The position numbers and the translations under genes were made by a program. The notes beneath the pieces were generated by a model. The model was not told the origin of the DNA and did no database searches. It saw nothing but the letters and a program-made list of their open reading frames with translations. This document shows positions 45,604-53,285 of a DNA stretch of 64,000 nt, piece by piece. The stretch comes from JAIOSM01 sp964565415 (lineage in GTDB: Bacteria; Desulfobacterota; Desulfobacteria; Desulfobacterales; Desulfobacteraceae): assembly GCA_964565415.1 (NCBI GenBank), contig CAZMEX010000009.1, forward strand, positions 7,950 to 71,949, written 5' to 3'. The first letter of the stretch is position 1; the number at the start of each line of letters is the position of its first letter.

Positions 45604-47043
45604 GTGAAAACCATACGGAGCCACTTAACCATACGACGTCGCTTAATTGTCATGTTTGTTATCTGCCTGTCCTTTATGGCAGTATTGGCTTTTTTTTATA
45701 ACCAGAAGATTTTTGATTTAAAGAGAAAATTGATTCTCATTGAACACCTTGATGATTTCAGGGATAATTTGCTGGAATTGAGACGTCATGAAAAAAATTT
45801 TTTTCTTGCTAAAGATGTCAGCAGCCTGGACAAAATGATTTTCTATCTTGAACAAACTGAAATTGGTTTTAGCAACCTCAGCAGTCAGATTAAAAGTATC
45901 ATGGGGAAAAAACAATTTGATAAGTATCAAACAGTACTGAATGATTATAAAAAAATGTTGCAGGAGAACATCAGTCTGACCCAGGCGGGCTCTGAAAAAT
46001 ACAGTGACAGCACTCTAAGGGAGACAGGGAAAATTCTAAATGATTTCAGCAACGATCTTATCTCAGCCAAGCGCCACCGCATTGACAAGACTCTTAAACA
46101 AATGTTCATCATTCCCATTGTACTCAGTGGTATTTTTATTATTATTTTCATTTTTATTCTGCGCATTGCACAAAATGATATTTTTGAACCCTTGGCCCTT
46201 CTACAGAGCGCTACTGAAAATATTTCCAATGGTATTTTTGAACCGGTGAAATACCCCCCCCAAAAATGTAATGAAGTCTCACAATGTCTGGTAGCTTTTA
46301 ATAAAATGACCCATGAGATAGTAACCCGGCAGAAACAGTTGCTGCAATCAATGAAAATGGCTTCCATTGGAACCTTTACTTCAGGGATAGCCCATGAACT
46401 CAATAACCCTATTAACAATATTTCCCTGATTGTGGACACCCTGCAGGAGGATGGAAAAGATATGTCATTTAAAGAGCGACTCAGTCTGTATAATGACCTT
46501 ATGGATCAAGCGGATCGCTCAACAGAAATTGTTAAAAGCTTACTGGAATTTTCCCGCACTGATCAGGAACATCTGGAAAAAATATCATTGGAAGAGCTGG
46601 TTGATAAAACTGCCCGGCTTGTGAAAAATGAAATGCAGATACAGCAAATTAAATTTAAAAAGAAAATTACAGGTAAACTCCTGCCGGTCTGGATTGATAA
46701 AAGCCGTTTACAGCAGGCTTTGCTCAACCTTCTTATCAATGGTATTCAGGCAATGCCTCAAGGTGGCACCCTTTCCATGATCCTGGGTCCTGTTGGGAGC
46801 TTAGGTGAAATGAGAATTGATGTGAAAGACACAGGAATAGGAATTCCTGCTGATCAATTGGAATCTGTTTTTGACCCGTTTTTTACTACTAAAAAAGAGG
46901 GAGAAGGCACGGGTTTGGGCCTTTCAGTAACCTATGGTATCATTCAGAAACATGGGGGTCGAATTTTAGTCAAAAGCAAGCCTGGGGAAGGGACCTGCTT
47001 TTCAATCTTTCTTAACACAAGGACAGATCATGAGTCTGAATGA
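45604..47043 (+). CDS. Sensor histidine kinase (membrane, helical sensor, NtrB-like core)
   Basis: 479 residues. Two membrane segments (about 12-31 and 168-188) enclose a periplasmic helical sensor domain of about 135 residues. HAMP-like linker, HisKA with H264 (GIAHELNNPINN), and HATPase_c (NLLINGIQAM, DTGIGI, GTGLGLSV). GTG 45604 follows AGGAG. It overlaps the response regulator gene by 14 bases, so the two form a cognate pair. The LivK-type protein encoded upstream could be its periplasmic ligand carrier. Confidence 0.92.
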   Translation: MKTIRSHLTIRRRLIVMFVICLSFMAVLAFFYNQKIFDLKRKLILIEHLDDFRDNLLELRRHEKNFFLAKDVSSLDKMIFYLEQTEIGFSNLSSQIKSIMGKKQFDKYQTVLNDYKKMLQENISLTQAGSEKYSDSTLRETGKILNDFSNDLISAKRHRIDKTLKQMFIIPIVLSGIFIIIFIFILRIAQNDIFEPLALLQSATENISNGIFEPVKYPPQKCNEVSQCLVAFNKMTHEIVTRQKQLLQSMKMASIGTFTSGIAHELNNPINNISLIVDTLQEDGKDMSFKERLSLYNDLMDQADRSTEIVKSLLEFSRTDQEHLEKISLEELVDKTARLVKNEMQIQQIKFKKKITGKLLPVWIDKSRLQQALLNLLINGIQAMPQGGTLSMILGPVGSLGEMRIDVKDTGIGIPADQLESVFDPFFTTKKEGEGTGLGLSVTYGIIQKHGGRILVKSKPGEGTCFSIFLNTRTDHESE

Positions 47044-48391
47044 CATTCTGCAGGCGTTGAGGGTCGCGGTAATTGATGACGAACCCATTGCCAGAAGGGA
47101 GATCCAGCGTGGTTTGGAAAAGGATCACTATGTAATTGAAACCTTTGGGGATGGTAAAACTGCTTTGAAAAAAATGTCTGTGGACCCCTTTGATCTTGTC
47201 ATATGTGACATGAAACTACCCTCAATGAACGGACTTGAAGTACTAAAGGAGATCAAGGCAAGGTATCCCATAACAGAAGTTATTGTTTTTACAGGATATG
47301 GTTCTGTTAATATTGCAGTTGAGGTCATTCAGGCAGGAGCATTTCATTTTTTGACCAAACCCGTAAAAATAGCTGAACTCAGGTCTCTTGCAACCAGAGC
47401 ACTTGAAAAAGCAAAACTCATTCGGGAAAAAGAGGTCTTAAAAAAATCCCTGTTTTCCTATTCCCGGCAACAATATATTATTGGTCACAGCCCGGCAATG
47501 CAGGATGTTTTAGCCCTTGTCAAAAAAGTTTGTTCCCTTAATTGCAATGTCCTGATCAAGGGTGAGAGCGGTACTGGAAAGGAGTTGGTTGCAAGAGCAC
47601 TTCACTTTCTGGGGTCCCGGCGGGAACTTCCCTTTGTTGCGTTCAGTTGCGGTGGCTTTTCCGAGGAACTTATTGCCAATGAACTTTTCGGTCATGAAAA
47701 AGGAGCCTTTACCGGTGCAGTGGACACCCAGATAGGTCTTTTGGAATCTGCCAATAAAGGGACAATCTTTCTGGATGAAATTGGCATTATGTTGCCCAGT
47801 ATGCAGGTAAAACTGCTAAGGTTTCTCCAGGAGCGAACCCTGATCCGGGTGGGCGGTACAAAACAGATTCCTCTGGATGTTCGCATAATTGCAGCAGGCA
47901 ATGAGGATTTGAAAAAAGCCGTAACAGAAAATCAATTCAGAGAAGACCTCTATTATCGACTTAATGTTGTGTCAATAGATCTGCCGCCTTTGCGTTCCAG
48001 AACAGAAGACATCCCACTGCTCATTAATCATTTTTTGAGAAAATACAGCCAACAGTTTGGAAAGGATATTCTCTCGGTTGAACCCGAGGTGGAAGCTATA
48101 TTGGATCAATATCCTTTTCCGGGCAATATCAGAGAACTTGAAAACATTATTGAGAGAGCAGTTGCCCTTTCAGACGGGAAAATGGTCACTGTAAGGGATC
48201 TTCCCGATGATCTGCTGAATTTTTCCATAAAACAGATTAAAGTTTGTGACTTTATACCGCTTGAGGAGTATGAAAAGGAATATATCCGCCAGGTACTTGT
48301 AAAGACTAACTATCATAAGGGAGAGACTGCCAGGATTCTTCAAATTCCCCGGACAACCCTGTGGCGTAAAATTAAACTGCATTCCCTTTGA
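47030..48391 (+). CDS. Sigma-54-dependent response regulator (NtrC family)
   Basis: 453 residues: receiver domain with D60 (LVICDMKLPS), AAA+ domain with Walker A GESGTGKE (178-185), the sigma-54-contacting loop GAFTGA (225-230), Walker B TIFLDE (245-250), and a C-terminal Fis-type helix-turn-helix (ETARILQIPRTTLWRKI). The intact GAFTGA means it can activate sigma-54 polymerase. A 16-bp inverted repeat and a sigma-54-like promoter lie just downstream, in front of the USP operon, which I infer is its target. Confidence 0.94.
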   Translation: MSLNDILQALRVAVIDDEPIARREIQRGLEKDHYVIETFGDGKTALKKMSVDPFDLVICDMKLPSMNGLEVLKEIKARYPITEVIVFTGYGSVNIAVEVIQAGAFHFLTKPVKIAELRSLATRALEKAKLIREKEVLKKSLFSYSRQQYIIGHSPAMQDVLALVKKVCSLNCNVLIKGESGTGKELVARALHFLGSRRELPFVAFSCGGFSEELIANELFGHEKGAFTGAVDTQIGLLESANKGTIFLDEIGIMLPSMQVKLLRFLQERTLIRVGGTKQIPLDVRIIAAGNEDLKKAVTENQFREDLYYRLNVVSIDLPPLRSRTEDIPLLINHFLRKYSQQFGKDILSVEPEVEAILDQYPFPGNIRELENIIERAVALSDGKMVTVRDLPDDLLNFSIKQIKVCDFIPLEEYEKEYIRQVLVKTNYHKGETARILQIPRTTLWRKIKLHSL

Positions 48392-48430
48392 TATTCCATC
48401 CGTGTAATTTTTTTGATTATTAACTATTAT

Positions 48431-48470
48431 TGTTTCAAATAGAAACTAATTATTGTTTCTATTTGAAACA
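48431..48470. promoter_or_regulatory. Perfect 16-bp inverted repeat, probable enhancer site of the NtrC-type regulator
   Basis: TGTTTCAAATAGAAAC (48431-48446) and GTTTCTATTTGAAACA (48455-48470) are perfect complements around an 8-base loop. No T-run follows, so it is not a good terminator. It lies about 63 to 100 bases upstream of the sigma-54-like promoter, the usual place for an upstream activating site. Confidence 0.6.
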
Positions 48471-48532
48471 AACCCTCTGTCCATCCCAAGCCTGAGATTT
48501 ACAACTATCTGATATTACGAGAAATCACAAAA

Positions 48533-48548
48533 TGGTATGTTTTTTGTA
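48533..48548 (+). promoter_or_regulatory. Sigma-54-like -24/-12 promoter of the USP operon
   Basis: TGGTATGTTTTTTGTA fits the consensus TGGCACG-N4-TTGCA with changes at three positions, including GT in place of the -12 GC. It lies about 72 bases before the USP gene start. Confidence 0.5.
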
Positions 48549-48619
48549 GTAGAATCCATTGGTAGGGAAATTCTGTTTTTATTAATGATGGATGATTTTA
48601 TAACAGACAGGAATAGATT

Positions 48620-49018
48620 GTGAGCTGCAAAAATATATTGGTTCCTCTGGGTAAAGACAGCAAAGACCTGAAGGCTTTATACCATGCCATATCACTGGCA
48701 GAGCGTATTCAGTCAAGGGTTCTTGTTCTCTCTTTAGAAGAATCAACAAAAAAGCAGGGGAAAAAGAGTCAGTTTATTGAAGCCTGTCTGGATGTGATTC
48801 ACAGTGCCTGCGAACAAGGCTTGCACCTCTCCTTTCACATTGCATCCAACAGTTCTGAAACAGAATTCCTTGAACTGCTGAAAAGAGAGCACATTGATTT
48901 GATCATACTTAGCGACACTGAAATTCTGGTCAAAGAGATGATCAAAAAGATCATGACTACTATTTCTTGTCAAGTAGTTCAGGTCAGGGAAAAAAATGAT
49001 ATTAACCTCATACAATGA
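48620..49018 (+). CDS. Universal stress protein-like protein
   Basis: 132 residues starting with GTG. The alpha/beta USP pattern is clear (NILVPLGKDSKDLKALYHAISLA, then RVLVLSLEE, and IDLIILSDTE). The usual ATP-binding GX2GX9G(S/T) motif is absent, so it likely does not bind ATP in the classic way. It begins a compact gene group with the kinase-like membrane protein 12 bases later and the TauE/SafE protein beyond. Confidence 0.75.
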   Translation: MSCKNILVPLGKDSKDLKALYHAISLAERIQSRVLVLSLEESTKKQGKKSQFIEACLDVIHSACEQGLHLSFHIASNSSETEFLELLKREHIDLIILSDTEILVKEMIKKIMTTISCQVVQVREKNDINLIQ

Positions 49019-49030
49019 AAGGGTATACAT

Positions 49031-50548
49031 ATGCCGATTGTACTGATTACAAGTCCTCCCCATGGTTTGGGCCAGGTATTGGCCCAGAATCTGGCTGATA
49101 AGACTGGCTGGCCTCTTTACTCCAGAGACCAACTTGTTGAAGAAGCCCATACACAGGGAATTAAACTCAGCCGTTTGGAAGCCTCAATTATTAAATCCCC
49201 GGTTATTTCAGAAAAACTTGCCTGGGAAAAAGAGCTCTATTTGTCTTTTGTAATTGACACGCTTTTTAAAAGAATCAACAACGGAAACCTGATATATTCA
49301 GGTCGTTCCGGACATTTTCTCTTTTCCGGAGTGCCACATGTCCTCAGAGTCGGACTGGGGATACCCATGGAATTGAGAATTGATAATGTCTCAAAACAAC
49401 TTGGCTTATCCTCGGAAAAATCCATGGATTATTTAAAATCCCTTGATTCAGACATTGAAAAATGGGTCCGATATATTCACAGAGAGCAGGCAAATGATCC
49501 CTCTCATTATGATCTCTTTTTAAATATAGGTAATCTAAGCCTTGCCAATGCATCTGAACTATTGGGCAATACTGCTGAACTTGCAGATTTCCATCTTACT
49601 GATAAAAGCATGAGCCAATTGGAAGATTTGCATATGGCAGCCCGGGCAAGACTCCATCTGGCCCGGAACAAGGAGACTGCCGGTTTGAATCTGGGTGTCA
49701 GAGCCCGGAACAAAGTGGTCACTGTCACCTACATGCCACGTCAGGAAGCAGCAGCTACATCCATTTCCAGCGCATTGCAGAATCTTGAGGGATGCAGGGA
49801 AAATCTTTGTACCATGGCAGAAACTAATATCTTGTACCTGCAGGAAAATTTCGATCCTAAAACCAGTAATTTCAGCCAGGTCACCCAGCTTGCAAAAAGA
49901 TGGGGTGCAGCAGTTGAGCTGCTTCGCCTGATCCCCAAGGAAGAAGTGGACAACAATCTTCAGGAGGATGTCAAACCAGAGCCCCTGTCTCCAAATCATA
50001 AAGATGGCAGTACCTATACCGGGGGTGTGGAAGATGATGGACCACAAATCAATACAGATGATGGTGGATTGAGTGAAGCTCTTGAAGAGCTGGTTGCCAT
50101 GGGGCGCTCAGCAGGTGGTTATACTGTTGCAGGTGCTGGCAGGGAAATCATTAATACTGTAAAGGAGAATAATAATTATTCTCTGGTCATTCTTGGAGAT
50201 CTGTTTCTTTCCAAGGGTCCCCAGGCAAGTACCCGACTTACACGGGAGCTTGGTTTGACTCTTCATGACAAGCTTCGAACACCGGTTATTAATATTACTG
50301 AACTTGAATCCCAGTATCTTTTTGGAAAGGCACAAGCATTTAAACTGCTGATATTTACTTTAATTGTTATTGGTGTTTACAGCCTGGTCTTCTCTTTTCA
50401 GAAACCAATTTTAAATGTTCTTGGAGGAGATCTCCACGAGAAGTGGAAATGGGCAGCATCTTTTGGCGTTGCACTTTTTGTCCCATTTATTGCATACTCT
50501 TACGGAACAGTTTCCGGATTAATTCTCAAACTCATTGATATTGATTGA
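49031..50548 (+). CDS. Cytidylate-kinase-like membrane protein with degenerate P-loop
   Basis: 505 residues. The first 190 or so resemble cytidylate-kinase-like proteins (LLSRDQ-type segment LYSRDQLV, NLIYSGRSGHFLFSG, IHREQANDPSHYDL), but the P-loop position reads SPPHGLGQ, lacking the lysine, so catalysis is doubtful. The middle is a helical linker; residues about 385-420 (YSLVILGDLFL) resemble a USP-like domain. Two membrane segments lie near 435-455 and 475-500. It may be a membrane-bound nucleotide or stress sensor that works with the TauE/SafE protein whose gene follows. Confidence 0.75.
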   Translation: MPIVLITSPPHGLGQVLAQNLADKTGWPLYSRDQLVEEAHTQGIKLSRLEASIIKSPVISEKLAWEKELYLSFVIDTLFKRINNGNLIYSGRSGHFLFSGVPHVLRVGLGIPMELRIDNVSKQLGLSSEKSMDYLKSLDSDIEKWVRYIHREQANDPSHYDLFLNIGNLSLANASELLGNTAELADFHLTDKSMSQLEDLHMAARARLHLARNKETAGLNLGVRARNKVVTVTYMPRQEAAATSISSALQNLEGCRENLCTMAETNILYLQENFDPKTSNFSQVTQLAKRWGAAVELLRLIPKEEVDNNLQEDVKPEPLSPNHKDGSTYTGGVEDDGPQINTDDGGLSEALEELVAMGRSAGGYTVAGAGREIINTVKENNNYSLVILGDLFLSKGPQASTRLTRELGLTLHDKLRTPVINITELESQYLFGKAQAFKLLIFTLIVIGVYSLVFSFQKPILNVLGGDLHEKWKWAASFGVALFVPFIAYSYGTVSGLILKLIDID

Positions 50549-50570
50549 ACTATCTTTAACGGAGGAAAAT

Positions 50571-51665
50571 ATGGAGTTTTTAATAGCAAATTTTATTCAG
50601 ATAGACATTTCTACCGCGTTTCAGGTAGTTCTTTTAGGTTTTATAGGTGGAGTGTTGAGCGGCTTTATTGGCAGTGGCGGAGCTTTCTTCATGACCCCCG
50701 GGATGATGAATCTGGGTGTCAACGGTGTTGTAGCTGTTGCAAGTAATATTACTCATAAATTCGGCAAGGCAATGGTCGGATCACATAAACACGGTAAAGC
50801 AGGTAATGTAGATAAAAAACTGGCAGTTTTTATACTGGTTACAGCAGTCATTGGTATTCAGATTGCAGTAGGTATCAACAGCTTTCTTTTTAAGGGCGGC
50901 TCAGGACATGGTGCGGCAAAAGGAGCTGGAGCAAACCTATATATCAGCCTGGTTTTTGCAATTATCCTGTCAATGGTTGCTCTGTCCATGCTCAAGGATG
51001 TGCTTGGCTCTTCAAAATCAGGAGGTGAGGATTCAGGACCTTCAAGAAAAATTGCCGATGCAGCAGCAAAAATCACTATTCCCCCTGTTATTTATTTTAA
51101 AGTAGCAGATACAAAAGTCAGCTTGTGGGTTTTGGCACCAATCGGTATTGCTACGGGTTATCTTGCCGGAACCATCGGAGTTGGAGGGTTCATTGGAGTA
51201 CCTGCCATGATTTATGTTCTGGGTGTTCCAACTGCTGTTGCTGCGGGAACCGAGCTATATCTTGCCATGTTCATGGGGGCCTATGGAGCTTTGAGTTATG
51301 CGTTCCAGGGCTTTGTTGATATACGCCTGACCATGCTGATGTATCTTGGGTCCCTGATTGGGATATATCTGGGTGTTTACGGAGTAAAGGTGGTAAATGA
51401 AAGTTATATCCGTATGGTGACAAGTGTGATCATTCTTCTTTGTGTCATCAGCAGGGCAATTGCCATTCCCATGTATCTAAGACAGCTTGGAATGATCTCC
51501 ATTGATCCGCGCTATGACAGCTATTTTAATATGACCAGCAAGTTTTTTCTTTTTGCCAGTGGAATTACCGGCTGCCTGCTGATTCTGATCAATGTTATTC
51601 GGGCATATATACAGAGAAGGGGTATTCAGAAAACCCTCATAATAACTAAATCAACAGCAGAATAA
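50571..51665 (+). CDS. TauE/SafE-family sulfite/organosulfonate exporter-like permease
   Basis: 364 residues, eight or so membrane segments in two repeats: GFIGGVLSGFIGSGGAFFMTP and GYLAGTIGVGGFIGVPAMIYV, the twin TauE/SafE signatures. A GGAGG site precedes ATG 50571. Family members carry sulfite, sulfoacetate or similar anions. The surrounding sensor proteins suggest its expression is tightly controlled. Confidence 0.9.
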   Translation: MEFLIANFIQIDISTAFQVVLLGFIGGVLSGFIGSGGAFFMTPGMMNLGVNGVVAVASNITHKFGKAMVGSHKHGKAGNVDKKLAVFILVTAVIGIQIAVGINSFLFKGGSGHGAAKGAGANLYISLVFAIILSMVALSMLKDVLGSSKSGGEDSGPSRKIADAAAKITIPPVIYFKVADTKVSLWVLAPIGIATGYLAGTIGVGGFIGVPAMIYVLGVPTAVAAGTELYLAMFMGAYGALSYAFQGFVDIRLTMLMYLGSLIGIYLGVYGVKVVNESYIRMVTSVIILLCVISRAIAIPMYLRQLGMISIDPRYDSYFNMTSKFFLFASGITGCLLILINVIRAYIQRRGIQKTLIITKSTAE

Positions 51666-51704
51666 CCATGGATAGTTTTAACGGAAAATAAAAAGGAGAG
51701 TGCC

Positions 51705-52082
51705 ATGTCATTGAATATACTGATTCTTGATGATGAAACTATTGTGGGGGAGCGACTCAAAGCATCTCTGGAAAAAGACGGTCATAGTCTTGAAACATTT
51801 ATCAGCTCATCCACTGCCCTGGAAAGACTGAAGGAAAAAATATTTGATATTGTGATCACTGATATCAGGATGGATGATATCAGTGGGATTGAAATTCTTG
51901 AACATGTCAGAAAGAAAAGCAAAAGAACCAAGGTGATCATGATTACAGGATATGCCACCCTTGAGGTGGCAAGGGAGTCTCTGACAAAAGGAGCCTTTGA
52001 TTTTATTGCAAAACCCTTTAAAATCAGGGAAATCAGGAAAGCTATTGAGAAGGCAGCTGATGCATTAAAGGCAGAAGATTAA
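51705..52082 (+). CDS. Single-domain response regulator (CheY-like receiver)
   Basis: 125 residues, receiver only: acidic pair D9/D10 (LILDDE), phospho-acceptor D53 (VITDIRMDD), T81 region (MITGYAT) and K103 region (IAKPF). There is no output domain, so it likely acts by protein contact or in a phosphorelay. AAGGAGAG precedes the ATG at 51705. It follows the TauE/SafE gene by 40 bases. Confidence 0.92.
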   Translation: MSLNILILDDETIVGERLKASLEKDGHSLETFISSSTALERLKEKIFDIVITDIRMDDISGIEILEHVRKKSKRTKVIMITGYATLEVARESLTKGAFDFIAKPFKIREIRKAIEKAADALKAED

Positions 52083-52171
52083 GGATTTGTTACTGCTTAT
52101 CCTATACTCACTTATGAAAAAAAAAGCCCAGGTGTCCTGGACCACTGTATATAATAAAAGGAGGATTGGAC

Positions 52172-52318
52172 ATGGGTGTCTTTAGAAGCCATATGGACAA
52201 AATACTTGAGGACCTCGAGAATAGTATTATTATTACAAACCCAAAGGAACGGGGAAGAACATTTTTAAGAAAAATGCTTTACACTGTCTTATTGTGGCTA
52301 AGTAAATTAAGAAAATGA
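52172..52318 (+). CDS. 48-residue small protein
   Basis: ATG 52172 opens a 48-codon frame with an excellent ribosome site (AAAGGAGG) seven bases upstream. The protein is MGVFRSHMDKILEDLENSII at the start and ends in WLSKLRK, with an amphipathic helix (residues 5-21) and a short hydrophobic, basic C-terminal helix. No family recognised. It lies at the end of the USP/TauE gene group and may be a small membrane-associated regulator. Confidence 0.7.
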   Translation: MGVFRSHMDKILEDLENSIIITNPKERGRTFLRKMLYTVLLWLSKLRK

Positions 52319-52350
52319 AAGATAAATTATTTCATATTTTTATACCACTG

Positions 52351-53025
52351 CTATATCTGGGCTATAACCAGGCAGAGAGGTGAAATCCCCCATAATCTGG
52401 AAATTATTCTAACCACTTCAATCCCCTGGCTTTCAACTTCTTTTGTAATCGTACTTTTACTTACAGGGAGTCTGTCAGTCGGGGTGTAGTGTTTTAGCTT
52501 GTTTTTAACAGCTTTTATTAAAGTGCTGCAGGATTGAGAATTGAAAAAGGAGAAAATAATAAATTTTTTTGTAATTCTCTTTAGTTCCAATAGTGCCTTA
52601 ATTCTGGTTTTTGACTCTACTAAATGGTGGAACAGTCTGTGGCAGACAACAGCATCAAATTGCATATCTGTAAATTTTGTACCTGCAACAAGATCTGCTT
52701 GAAAGAATTTTACCTCTGAATAATTAACTAATAGTTCAGGCTTAAGATTTAGATAGTTATTCTGTGCAGCTTTCAGCATCTCATTGCTACGATCAGCAGA
52801 GGTGAGATTAAAACCGTTTTCAATCAGCATTGTTGTTAATCTCCCTGTTCCGCAGGGAAAATCAAGAATGTTTGATCCTTTTGGAATGTACTCCAAGGCA
52901 CGTATAATTGCAACTTTTTCAATCCAGTCATGGAAATGATTTGGTCTGAATTCTGAAGGATATCGCAGGGCTGCTGCTGAAGTGCAAAAGCGGTTGCTAT
53001 TATTTGTGCTGTTTATATCTTCCAT
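52351..53025 (-). CDS. Class I SAM-dependent methyltransferase
   Basis: 224 residues. SAM-binding motif I (ILDFPCGTGRL near residue 50) followed by SADRSNEML and the motif IV-like FDAVVCHRLFHHL. AGGAG six bases upstream favours ATG 53025 over the longer frame that opens at 53190. Substrate unknown; small-molecule or lipid methyltransferases look similar. It is downstream of the BtuB-like gene on the same strand but separated by a terminator. Confidence 0.85.
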   Translation of the reverse strand: MEDINSTNNSNRFCTSAAALRYPSEFRPNHFHDWIEKVAIIRALEYIPKGSNILDFPCGTGRLTTMLIENGFNLTSADRSNEMLKAAQNNYLNLKPELLVNYSEVKFFQADLVAGTKFTDMQFDAVVCHRLFHHLVESKTRIKALLELKRITKKFIIFSFFNSQSCSTLIKAVKNKLKHYTPTDRLPVSKSTITKEVESQGIEVVRIISRLWGISPLCLVIAQI

Positions 53026-53209
53026 CAGTGCTCCTGGGTCTAAAATGATTTTATTCTTTTCATTTTTTTGATCATGATAAAATAGGTAACATGAATTTAT
53101 GAAGAATTTATGAAGCTTTATGGATTGATTTTTAAGAGAGAATAGAGGCGAGGAGAAAGATTGATGTGAGGGTAAGCAATTTTCCCCCATAAACCTGATT
53201 GGATATATG

Positions 53210-53260
53210 AAAAATCCCTGCTCTTAATTTCAGGCAATATACCTAGACAAAAGAGCAGGG
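53210..53260 (-). terminator. Rho-independent terminator of the btuB-like gene
   Basis: CCCTGCTCTT (53216-53225) pairs with AAGAGCAGGG (53251-53260); on the minus strand the stem is followed by ATTTTTC. The loop is 25 bases. It ends the receptor transcript about 26 bases after its stop. Confidence 0.75.
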
Positions 53261-53285
53261 TGGATAAAGTTTACCTCTGCTTAAA

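Noticed and set aside
52110..52150. Hairpin CCAGG-TGT-CCTGG after the receiver gene
   Set aside because: Only five pairs and no T-run on the plus strand; too weak to call a terminator.
53026..53190. 55-residue N-terminal extension of the methyltransferase
   Set aside because: It lies before a strong AGGAG-ATG at 53025 and does not look like protein of this family.
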